Shown one piece after another: positions 53,827-64,000 of a stretch of DNA of 64,000 nt. Position 1 is the stretch's first letter; each line of letters starts with the position of its first letter. The position numbers were made by a program, and so were the translations under genes. The stretch lies in contig CM054180.1 in the NCBI GenBank assembly GCA_028829895.1, positions 101,749,135-101,813,134 of the forward strand. Reading direction: 5' to 3'. The notes below the pieces were generated by a model. That model was not told the DNA's origin and made no database searches. It saw only the letters and a program-made list of their open reading frames with translations. Origin of the DNA: Sinotaia quadrata (lineage: Eukaryota > Mollusca > Gastropoda > Architaenioglossa > Viviparidae).

Positions 53827-54949
53827 TATATGGTTTTTAATAAAATGCAAATTGAAAGGTCTGTGGCCCATCAACAGTTTTCTCACTTAGCTATTTATTT
53901 AATCTTGATACGTATGCTCCAGAGTAAATGTTAACCTGACAAAATAACATTCGAGAATGCAGGTAATTTCACATTCAAATCTCATATGATCCGACTTTTT
54001 ACTTGTGTGTGACTTTCTTACATCACAATCGCCCACCACCACCACCACCTCCACTTGCCTGCCCGAGATTCCTTCCAATTAAAATATACAAGGAAGTACG
54101 AAAAGTAAAAATAAAAATTAACAAGAATTTCATATGAAATAGAGTAAATAATTTCTTCTTAACAATATACACAATGGCAGTAATTGAATCAATTATATAT
54201 TTAAAAATCAAGAACAAAATAGTAAACAGAATTATAAACAAAATATGAAGAAAACTACACATTCTAATTGTACTTAATATTAATATTATAAAACTAACCA
54301 GAATCTGAAGGTTATAACTTCAGATCCTTGGTATACTGTAATTAGTGTAATAAATGTTTGGTAATACAGTTTATTACTCTATATATGAGGAAACATAGCA
54401 CATAGCTGCTTTTAGTTTAAATGAGATAAAAGACAATATTCCTCTTCATCAGGTTAGCTTCTATTATTTCTTTAAATTCAGATGTTATTAATTGTACCAG
54501 AGTAAAAATATGTAGTGAACAGCAGCAGTCACGTGCATCAGTGACATCACATAAAGTAGATAGTAAAAAAAAAAAAATAGAAAGTCAATTAAGAAAGATA
54601 CTACAATTGTAATGTGTTCAGATCACCGGTCATCAACATAGAGTAGCTCTGGGGGGTTTCCACTTTGTTGAGTTTCTTTGAGCAGTCGTCATGGAGGACG
54701 TCACGTGCGGACAGTGGATCGGGAGAAGGAAAGAGCCAAGGATGAAAAACAACGTTCCTACTTACAAGAACGAAGGGCACAGCAGGAAGGAATGCCATTC
54801 TTTTTGTGTTCCATCAACGTCCCTACAAGAACGAAGGGCACAGCAGGAAGGAATGCCATTCCTTTTGTGTTCCAAAATTCACTGCAAAATATTATAACAA
54901 AGGAAATTGTAATAATTTTTCTTGATGAATTGTGTTATATTTCTTCTTT
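53827..54949. other. Sequence without a supported gene
   Basis: AT-rich. An imperfect direct duplication of about 61 bp (ACAAGAACGAAGGGCACAGC) lies at about 54760-54870; the frames across it (54678-54965) read the two copies in different registers and show no domain. Confidence 0.45.
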
Positions 54950-56330
54950 AAGTGTGGAGATATAAATGGGTCATGTCCCAACTTACAATGAGAGAAATTA
55001 ATGATATCTGATATTTTAATGTTCAGTGATTATTGAGGCATGTAAAATTTTATTATCTTTATTTTTAAAATGTGTTGAATTAATTATGTGTTTGTCTTAA
55101 AACTGACATAGAATTTTTTATCTTATGAATAATTATGGGTATGTCTTAAAACCGACTATAAAATAAAAATTGTCTTGTGAATAGATATTTGTTTCATACT
55201 GGTGTTGAAGGAATCCACTAAATTGCTTATTTTACTCCTATTATAGCAGATGTTATTATTATGCTGTATGTGAGTATTGAGCTAATAAATAAAGTTGCAG
55301 GAAACTCTAAATTGATACTTGAATGTAAGAAAGAATGGAGTTAAAGATGATAAACCTGGAAAACTTAGTGTTTGTTCCCCGATTATAATTTACAGGGAAG
55401 AAGCAGCCTTTCTAGAATTTCTGAAATTGCTGGAATTTCAGATTTTCTTCCTGGTTCATGGTTTATTGGTTTATAAACTGTTATGACTGTGGTAGATTCA
55501 AGAAGTATCTGCCCAGCGTGTAAGGATACACTACATTGTTAAGGTATGATGGCAAAGAATGCTCTAAAACAACATGAAGTTACTGGAAATTGATACATTG
55601 TTGTTCTGCTTGAGGGAACTAATACAGTGAAGGAGCACCCAGATTAGTCTCAAGAGAACAACAGTTCATGGAACATTCTACAGCATGTGAAGAATTGACA
55701 ATTCTATTGTGGACAATAAACTAGTGACTAGTGTTATGAAAGCACACTGAAGCACTATTGCAGTGGCGTCATTGACAAGGTTATGTACAAACTATAATTG
55801 TTTATCTCTATATAACTCCATCTCTGTTCTATGATCCCGTGATTTATATTTAGACTAATCTGACTGCAGAATTACGTGTTAGGATATAAGACTGTATAAG
55901 GTTTGAAATTGTTAAAACATGGTTTTGTTAGAAATATTGATGCCTAATAATCTTTTCATTGTATTTGTTATATTATGTATATTTGATTGTTGATTTAATA
56001 AATATATTGACCTTCTTACACATATTGATAACCATATGTTGGAGAGATAGTGGGTTGAAAGAGGATCGCTAAATATTGATGGAAAATGGATTTATCTTCT
56101 CCTATAAGAAGTGTTCCTTCTAGAGAGAAATATTGTGTGACGGTAAATGTTTGTCGTTAATGTTGTGGAAGAGAGAAAACGTTTACAGCACCTAATATAC
56201 ACCAAGTGAGAGAGACGAGTGGTGTCTTCTGGAGAATTGTTATTAACATAAATTAAGATTCTCATCTTTTGTGGATGAATAATAATCATAACCAATAACT
56301 AGAGTGGCGATGTGTCACACTATCAATCTA
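54950..56330 (+). mobile_element. R1...R2 dispersed element, second copy
   Basis: A degenerate R1-like left part (to about 55440) contains AAAGAATGGAGTTAAAGATG and TTACAGGGAAGAAGC. A well-conserved R2 right part (about 55920-56330) contains TTGATTGTTGATTTAATAAA, TGTGTGACGGTAAATGTTTG and GGTGTCTTCTGGAGAATT. The middle differs from that of the copy at 17748-19268. Confidence 0.5.
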
Positions 56331-56695
56331 TCTACTCTTCTTGTGTTATGTCGAGTTCTGTCTTGTTGCTTGTTTGTACTATATAAGTTTTTCATGTGCT
56401 CTAGAAACGAGAAAGTGGCAATTATATATTAGTTTATGTTTTCAGAATCCAAAGATTTATAATCTCAGACTTTGTTTATCTTGCTAAAACTTTCCTTGAA
56501 AGCTGAATAAGCGAAAGGAAAGAAAAGAGTTTTAAGCTTTTCTATAAATAATTGCCTAACAAAATTCTTCTTGCTAAGGCAAATTGAAACACCAACATTT
56601 TAAGAGTTGCCATAAGTTATTAATTAAATCTTTTAAGAGCAGAACGTATTAAAATCCATCTTACTAAAGGAATTTAGAAATTCAAAAAGCAGTAC

Positions 56696-56722
56696 TCTCT
56701 CTCTCTCTCTCTCTCTCTCTCC
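56696..56722. repeat. (CT)n microsatellite
   Basis: About 13 CT units followed by CCCCCC. Confidence 0.93.
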
Positions 56723-56875
56723 CCCCGTCTTTCTCTCCACACATCCACACATACACACTCACTCACACACACAGACATGTACTCAATTTACACACATTTG
56801 AAATTCTGACACTCTTAAATACATGACATACATTCATTCAAACACAGGTAAAGATCATTTTATATATATATATAT

Positions 56876-56908
56876 TATATCCATCTATCTACCTACCTAC
56901 CTACCTAC

Positions 56909-56959
<51 letters not shown>

Positions 56960-56960
56960 C

Positions 56961-57023
<63 letters not shown>

Positions 57024-57080
57024 CCTATCTATCTATCTATCTATCTACCTATCTATCTATCTATCTATCTACCTATCTAC

Positions 57081-57127
<47 letters not shown>

Positions 57128-57128
57128 C

Positions 57129-57159
<31 letters not shown>

Positions 57160-57212
57160 CCTACCTATCTATCTATCTATCTATCTACCTATCTATCTAT
57201 CTATCTATCTAC

Positions 57213-57243
<31 letters not shown>

Positions 57244-57291
57244 CCTATCTACCTATCTACCTATCTACCTATCTATCTATCTATCTATTTC
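56876..57291. repeat. (CTAT)n tetranucleotide tract, about 410 bp
   Basis: About 100 CTAT units with sporadic CTAC variants. The Tyr/Leu/Ser/Ile frame of 200 codons is its translation. Confidence 0.98.
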
Positions 57292-57424
57292 TGCTGTATT
57301 GGTACTCGAATGGAATTCACGGGAATCATCTTACAGCAACACGATTTACTGATAAGTTTGATAACAATGCTGATGTACACCAACGTATTCAAGTAGAGTA
57401 CAGTAGTCACTGTAGCGTGAAGTG

Positions 57425-58090
57425 ACAAACAAAAAGACTTGCTCTGCTCGGCAAAAGTCAAATTAAGGCAGCACTAAATTTCAGGCATATTTCATATATA
57501 AACTCCTTCCTCTCTTACAACCATTCTCCACTTACAAATCCTGCAACAACTTCGTTAGCCCGATACAAACACAGCATAAGAAATATAGCATCGATCAAAA
57601 TTCACAAGTATAATGTACAACATAATCAAATTAGTGAACATAGATATAATGGTTCATTTACATAAGCATTCTCCAAGTCAAATCAATAGCAGACATGTAT
57701 GAAATATTCTAAGTCCTTTCTTTTCAGTCACTTAACTTGCCATAAGTTAGCGATCGCCTTTATGACCGGACTCCGTTAGGTTCAAATTCAAAGTGATTAG
57801 AATTGAATATTTCTTCAACAAAGAAACTTCCAGTCCAACTCCACTAGATGATTTTGTTATGAGCAAGTGTGAAACTATTAGTCAGAAAAATTACTCATCC
57901 AATTGGAACGGGATTGGATTGCGTCAGCAATTTTCTAGCATATTCTCAACTCAAGTTGTTTACTCCAACTCTGACACTTACAAAAATACCATCATAAAGA
58001 TTGCCCAAGCTCGGGTCACTTTGACAATTTAACAATTCATATAACAATTAAATTTAGAAATAGGGATAGGCAAATTTACTCCGCCACATT
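57425..58090 (-). repeat. Dispersed repeat R1, inverted copy
   Basis: The reverse complement aligns along its length with 17748-18420. On the minus strand it begins TGTGGCGGAGTAAATTTGCC and ends TTGACTTTTGCCGAGCAGAG. The best-preserved pair in the window. Confidence 0.8.
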
Positions 58091-58097
58091 TAGTAAT

Positions 58098-58195
58098 ACT
58101 TACATATTGCATTTATACACGTATAAGAACACATATTGCATTTATACATATATAAGAACACATATTGCATTTATACACGTATAAGAACATATATT
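58098..58195. repeat. 29-bp tandem repeat, about 3 copies
   Basis: Units ACATATTGCATTTATACACG plus TATAAGAAC. Confidence 0.93.
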
Positions 58196-59118
58196 CTACA
58201 ACTGCCAGCACAATCACACAAAAGCATGCGATCAAACCCACAAACACACCACCACTGCTACACAAACAACAACGCACACATGTCAAATGTATTCAATCAT
58301 AAACAAATATATATATATATTTAAATTGCACTGACACACACTAACATATAAAGTCAAGAATACATACATCACAAGCAAACACATACAAAAAAAAAATTTA
58401 AAGCATTCAAAATATACATAAGCACCAAACATATAATAAAATACCACCTGCAAATACAAACATCCTCCTTACCTTCACCTTCAAGCACTTAACATTTGGA
58501 AACTGGCCTGTATACAAATAAACAAACTCTTTGTTTAATTGTTGGTATACATCTTAGGCTGCACCACATATATTAGGTTGCACCAAGACAAGACAACTGC
58601 TTGTAATTTCTGGACCAGTGGACATTGTTAATATTTCATGCAGACTCTTCACAATTATTTTATAACAGACATCAAAATTGTGCAATTTTTCACGTTTGAA
58701 ACTAAAGGGCAATAAGTAAGTAATGCATTCATGGACTTCCCATGTTTTCCTACTCAGACCATTATCAATAGTAATGTTATCTTTTGTTGACTGTTTTCCC
58801 CCGTCAAATCATTGTCAGCAGTAAATTGAATCTAGTTGTTTATTCCACTCAGACCATTGTCAAAAGTAATGTTATCTTTCTTGGATTGGATTTTTCCAAA
58901 TATCAAATATTATTTATCATACGCATCGGTGGGTGGTGGGTAGAAGAGGATGGGGCGTTGTCGAGCAAACAAAGAAATTCAATGTCAGCGAAGAGTAAAT
59001 GTTAAATTTTTCTTTGTTTTCTTAAGAACGAGAGAGACGTATGCTTAACGAGAATGCCACTCATCTTTGGGAGATAGTGCTTGCAGGGACGAATGCAAGT
59101 TTAGTTTATACTTAAAAA
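58196..59118. other. Sequence without a supported gene
   Basis: AC- and AT-rich; no exon-like structure. A short duplicated phrase (CTCAGACCATTGTCAA-type) occurs near 58750-58870. Confidence 0.45.
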
Positions 59119-59515
59119 AAAAAATAGTGTGACGCTAACGCCCTCTAGTTAATGGTAATAATAGTTATTATGAATTAATCATCCACAACTAATTACAAGT
59201 ATTAAAAATCTTAATTTATGTTATTAATAATTCTCCAGAAGACACCAGTTGTCCCTCTTACTTGGCGGATATGAAAGCGCTGTAAACTTTTTCTCTCTTC
59301 CGCAACATTAAAGACAAACATTTACCATGGCACAATATTTCCGTTGGTGAAAACATTCTTGCTAAAGTAGAAGACAAATCCGTCTTTAATTTATATTTAG
59401 CGAGCCACCATCCACCCACTGTCTTTCCAACATATGGTTATTAATATGTGTAACGTCAATAAATTTAACAATACATTTATTAAATCAACAATCAAATATA
59501 TGACTTATGAATATA
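59119..59515 (-). repeat. Dispersed repeat R2, inverted copy
   Basis: The reverse complement matches 55920-56330 and 18890-19268, sharing GGTGTCTTCTGGAGAATT, AACATTAAAGACAAACATTT (plus strand) and TTGATTGTTGATTTAATAAA. On the minus strand it precedes the inverted R1 rather than following it, so the two are not halves of one element. Confidence 0.75.
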
Positions 59516-59950
59516 ATCAAAGAGCGTTGACATTGACAGATAGAAAACAAGGACGGAAATTAATGTTTTTGATATCATTATTTCATTTTATATTGTATCA
59601 CATTTTGCTCTTGAAACAGTTGCTGATAGAGATTACATGATTTCTTTATATATTTTTTTTTAAAACAACTTATCTCTACAAACACTTTTATGTCGTTCCG
59701 TGGAATGATTTTCATTGGATCAGTTTTTGATTAGAAAGTCTTAATTTCTTGAAGGAAAGCTCTATCATTCAAAGAGACCATACAAATTATGTAATTTACT
59801 ACTTTCAATGAATGTCTTTTGAGACATAGAGATTCCTGGATATTTTAACAAGTTCTTTTCAGTCACCCGGATTGCCGTTTGAGATTCCTGGGTATAAAAT
59901 TTGATCCGTCAAACTTATCCACATGTCTATGACTTTAAATGGACTTTCTT
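59516..59950. other. Sequence without a supported gene
   Basis: AT-rich, no exon-like structure noted. Confidence 0.4.
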
Positions 59951-59954
59951 TGAG

Positions 59955-60350
59955 GTAGTCAAGGAGATTTCTGGGTATAGATTTTTTTATCAGTCAAGGA
60001 GATTTCTGGGTGTAGATTTTTTATCAGTCAAACAGATTTCTGGGTATAGATTTTTTTTTATCAGTCAAGGAGATTTCTGGGTGTAAATGTTGTATCAGTC
60101 AAAGAGATGTCTGGGTATACATGTTTTATCAGTCGAAGAGATTTCTGGATATAAATGTTTTATCAGTCAAACAGATTTCTGGGTATAAATGTTTCATCAG
60201 TCGAAGAGATTTCTGGGTATAAATGTTTCATCAGTCAAAGAGATTTCTGGGTATAACTGTTTCAGCAGTTGAAGAGATGTCTGGGTATACATGTTTTGTC
60301 AGCCAAACAGATTTCTGGGTATAAATATTTTATCAATCAAAGAGATTGCA
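59955..60350. repeat. 33-34-bp minisatellite
   Basis: About 11 units with CAGTCAAAGAGATTTCTGGG and TATAAATGTTTTAT, moderately diverged. Confidence 0.93.
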
Positions 60351-60529
60351 TGCTTACTCTTGCATTCAATGGCTTACATTTTGAGATAATGAGTATCTTC
60401 TGTTTCTGTAACATGCGCTCATTCAAAATGTAACAGTAAGGAGGGGGATTGATTATTGTTAATCGAAAGTGTATTCAGCATAGAACAATCAAAGGAAACA
60501 CATACATTTTTCTCATATTCTAGCTTCGG

Positions 60530-60790
60530 AAACAGTCAGATATTTACAGTACTAGACTGACATAGTAATTGACAGGCTCTTACAGAAACATATTGTCTAA
60601 CACTTACAGAACTAGACAGATCATAGTAACACACAAGCTCTTATGGTGACAGACAGACACTTACTGAAACAGAAACTTCTATACTTTCAGTAACAGATAG
60701 ACACTTGCAGTAGCAGACAAATACAGCAGCAGACTTTTACAGTAACAGATAGACACACATATTATCAAAGAGATACGTAACAGACAGACT
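60530..60790. repeat. Degenerate ~22-bp repeat
   Basis: Recurrent AGTAACAGATAGACACTTAC-like phrases, poorly conserved. Confidence 0.6.
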
Positions 60791-60892
60791 TTGAATGTCA
60801 GACTTTCCTAACTGCATTGTTTTAAGTACATTTTATTTGTACGTTTCATGATGGATCCATTTCATGGACTGGCTGGCTACTACTTCGTAACT

Positions 60893-61074
60893 CAGAAACA
60901 CACACACACACAAATCTGTCTATTAGTATTAATATTATGTACAAACACACACACAAATCTGTCTATTAGTATTAATATTATGTACAAACACACACACACA
61001 CCCTATCTATTAGTATTAATATTATGTACAAACACACACACACACACCCTATCTATTAGTATTAATATTATGTA

Positions 61075-61114
<40 letters not shown>

Positions 61115-61135
61115 TCTATTAGTATTAATAGTATG
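60893..61135. repeat. Approximately 50-bp repeat built on (CA)n
   Basis: Four to five units, each a (CA)n tract of variable length followed by CTATTAGTATTAATATTATG and TACAAA. CA tracts lengthen from left to right. Confidence 0.94.
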
Positions 61136-61199
61136 TAGAATGCGCATAGGTAGACATGCGGCGCGGACAAAATGATGCATCTTGCAGACAGACGACGTG

Positions 61200-62705
61200 T
61201 CAAACATTTTTGTTTTGTTTTAATTTAACTAGCGCGCGCATATTCATAATCTCAACATTTCTCTTCTTTTCGGTTTTTTTTTTTTTTAAATAAAGCGGAG
61301 TGGTAGGTCAGATGTATCCTGTGAATTTTGCAACCGAAGCTAAAAGCCACAATTATCCGCTTGTTGTGGTTGTGGTGTTTAGTCAGGTAAGAGCGGTCAC
61401 TCTTGGCGGATGGTAAACGCTATCCCAGGCTTTCACTTTCTTAAAAAGAATTCCGAGCGTTTTACATGAGCTGCGCCACAGTTCAGCGAGATAATCCATC
61501 ACAGTCACGGTTCACCGAGAATACCTTGTCACGACTGTTTACCTCGAAGATGACCAAAACATGAATGCGAGGCAGAAGATGCTGCTTGGTGACCTGCATG
61601 ACTTGCAAGTTGTACGTATGCATCCGTTTGAGAAGACGGGAGATAACTCACAGAGGTTGGTCATGTAAATCGAGGTCACAAACAACGAAAATAAACAAAA
61701 GGCATATAATAATAAGAACTTATTTTCATATATGAACATAGTAAGAGGCAAAAGCTGTCTTTTCTTCGTTTTTTTTTTTAATTTGAAAACCAAACTTAAT
61801 CTGTTTGGGGTGAGGGCACACTCAGTATTGATATTCGCTGTCTGGACTCAAATAAACGAGTGAATAAAAAAATAGAAATAACAAATTAGAGAAAAGCGAA
61901 AAAAAAAAGAAAGCAGAAATAATGAAAGAAAGAGATCAACATGCGAAAACGAAATGAAACAGCGCGAGCTAAAACCAGTCATCCGCTAAAAACTAAGACA
62001 CTGAGATTTGATCCCGCTCGAAGAGATCTAGTGAACAGATAGAAAGAAAGAGCAAGCAGCTCAAGAGTCGAATAAATCAGACAACTAACAAGCAAGCAAA
62101 TATTAACAAAACTTTTTTTTTTAATCCCTAAGGGAAAAAAGTGGCATTTGGATCAAATTTGCTAATTCTGTTCCGATAATTTCACGGCAAAAGCAAAGCT
62201 TGTAACCTTGACCTCTCTCAATGCACGTTTTACATATTGCATTCTACACTTTGATGACACGTCATATTAAAAATACCGGAAAGAAACTTACAAATCACAG
62301 AGAGAAAAGAATGCGTGTCTTGAATAAAAACAGGCTTCAATTGTGCTATGTAAGCTAAATGGAAATTTTAAATGAGAAAGACTGAAATGCATGTTAACGT
62401 TAGTGTTTGTAATATTGACCAATTTTTTGTGTGTGAAGAAAGATAACTTGTGAAATTCGTAACATAAATTTTCTAATTTTATTGGCTGTGCAAATGTCCG
62501 TGTGTATGTGTGTTTGCTCGTGCGCGAATGCCTTTGAGAACGTTTAGACCTCTTTCTAAATGTGAAGACAGTACAGCTAGCTAATCTAGAAATTATCAAT
62601 TTGGCGCTGAAAACAGCTAAGAGGAAAACTTTTGTAAAAGCTTTTACTGCTAAGTAGGGTTGCTGTTCATGCAATTGTACTTTCTAATTTCAAGGCCTTT
62701 AACAG
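61200..62705. other. Sequence with only weak exon candidates
   Basis: 61312-61386 reads ATG plus 24 codons to a consensus donor CAG|GTAAGA, but no phase-compatible next exon with convincing content was found. The minus-strand frame at 62288-62674 (128 codons) lacks any recognisable domain. Treated as non-coding. Confidence 0.35.
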
Positions 62706-62730
62706 ATAGATAGATAGATAGATAGATAGG
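62706..62730. repeat. (GATA)n microsatellite
   Basis: Six GATA units. Confidence 0.95.
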
Positions 62731-64000
62731 ATATTTACACCTCTCAACTGAGGACGTTAGATCAACAGAGTAATCTCCCTGTATATCCTTTCCAGCACTT
62801 AACCTCAGTGTTATAAGAAGATACAAAAGGCCAGCACTGACCTAACATATCCAAATAACAAGCAGCGGACACCCACATTCAAGGTACGACGTCCGCCTTT
62901 TTATTTATTTATCACATTCCGCCCCCACCCGCTACTACAGGCCGGGAAGCATGGGTGTTTACAAAGAAATAGTCAAATTTATTAACAATATAAATTATCT
63001 ACACACTACACAAAACAATTTAGCATTGAATCAAACACAAATAAGGATGTATATGACATATTCACACAGGAATAATATATATATATTGTGACACATCTGG
63101 ACACTCCTCACTTATTATGATTATTATTAATTAATTAATACACATGTGATGCTTGGAAGTCACTCTTGCATAACATAAAGAGGATTAATGTAGAGGTGTA
63201 GATGACCATTTATTTTTTCACACTTCTTCGAGAGCTAAGTCTGACGGAAGGGATGATTTCTGACTCGTGTAGTTCCAAGCACAACTGACTGACTGATGGA
63301 AGGGTGACACAGGTCACATCTGATTAAAAAAAATTTCTGGTCAGAAGCTAAGTACTTAATTGCAAATGACAATGCAGTAGCTGGGAGGGTGAATGATTGA
63401 TTCCAGTTAGCTGACACGCGAAGTCAGTATAAATATTTAGTCAAACCCTTTTGCAGTACTTGTGATTGATGATAGAAGTCCAGTTCTAAAGGTAAACCAT
63501 GAGCTGTGATGAGTTGTCGGGATCAATAATGCGAGAATGAATTTAGGATAATGCGTATGTTAGAATTATTTTTTCATGTATTAATTTTTATATATTGTCT
63601 ATGTTTGATTGATTCATTTGATATGTATATGTTAGATTAACTTTGTACCATTGAATATGTGATTCTTAATAGTTCAGTTGGTTTTATAACAAGGTGAATA
63701 GAGTGAAGTGTGTATGAGGGCTAACAAGTCTCTTGCAGACACATAAGTTGAGTGGCTGGAGAGAGATGTGAGAGAGTTTAGGAAAATTATAGACTGAATT
63801 AAAAGTGTATCACTTGAATGTTTTCAAGGCATGCTTTTTTGCTTCTTCCCTTTTCCTTCCTGTTGCCTCACTGATGTGGTTCCTCATCTTGAAAGATTTC
63901 CTTATGATCAATGTATGAGTTGTCCTTGTTAATATCTAACAGGAGATCCCAATGTTGGTGAGAACATAGATGCAAATGCATCATCGCTTCTAATCCATCA
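62731..64000. other. Terminal AT-rich sequence without a supported gene
   Basis: No exon, RNA gene or tandem array recognised to the end of the window. Confidence 0.4.

Noticed and set aside
56823..57425. 200-codon Tyr/Leu/Ser/Ile frame
   Set aside because: Translation of the CTAT microsatellite.
62288..62674. 128-codon minus-strand frame
   Set aside because: No recognisable domain, skewed Ser/Phe/His composition and no flanking gene structure.
1..64000. CRISPR array, operon, tRNA or rRNA gene
   Set aside because: Many direct repeats exist, but they are adjoining tandem units without unique spacers, and the genome is eukaryotic. No tRNA cloverleaf or rRNA core was recognised.

Overview
The window is a piece of an animal nuclear genome. 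Small exons sit in long AT-rich introns with GT-AG borders, and microsatellites, minisatellites and dispersed repeats are very dense. The gene content (an invertebrate-type aldo-keto reductase, a TMEM272-like four-pass membrane protein, a Gmr1-like retrotransposon) fits a mollusc, probably a gastropod. That placement is inference, not something the sequence proves. Almost all long reading frames here are translations of tandem repeats. Apart from the retrotransposon, the real genes had to be rebuilt exon by exon.

Three cellular genes are supported. (1) 4636-11472, plus strand: four exons, all introns phase 1, giving a 214-residue four-pass membrane protein that resembles the TMEM272-like family. 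(2) 16985-28962, plus strand: eight exons with matching phases, giving a 367-residue aldo-keto reductase (YajO-like/KCNAB-like branch) with the complete Asp-Tyr-Lys-His tetrad. (3) 30743-35986, minus strand: four tiny exons (24, 112, 46 and 124 nt) joining in frame into a 101-residue secreted Gly/Pro/Met-rich protein I do not recognise. It has a TATA box about 170 bp upstream of its ATG. Genes 2 and 3 converge.

Right half: 38670-40008 is a satellite with a 325-bp higher-order repeat. 40914-41484 is an 18-bp minisatellite open in several frames. 42946-45155 holds three more arrays. 45485-53821 is a complete, very young LTR retrotransposon on the minus strand, with 1547-bp LTRs (one difference seen by eye), a 5-bp GAGTC target duplication, a tRNA-Pro-type primer site, a polypurine tract and one intact 1466-codon Gag-Pol. 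Its Pol order is protease-integrase-RT-RNase H, the copia-like order typical of Gmr1 elements. From 54 kb to the end I see dispersed repeats (families R1 and R2), a 410-bp CTAT tract and further arrays, but no gene I can support.

The most unusual signal is in the aldo-keto reductase gene. In introns 3, 4 and 7 a tandem array starts at or within a few bases of the 5' splice site, and in introns 3 and 7 the repeat units carry copies of the exon-intron junction. The array in intron 3 holds at least 13 exact 12-base copies of the authentic junction. Intron 4 appears to use a GC donor.
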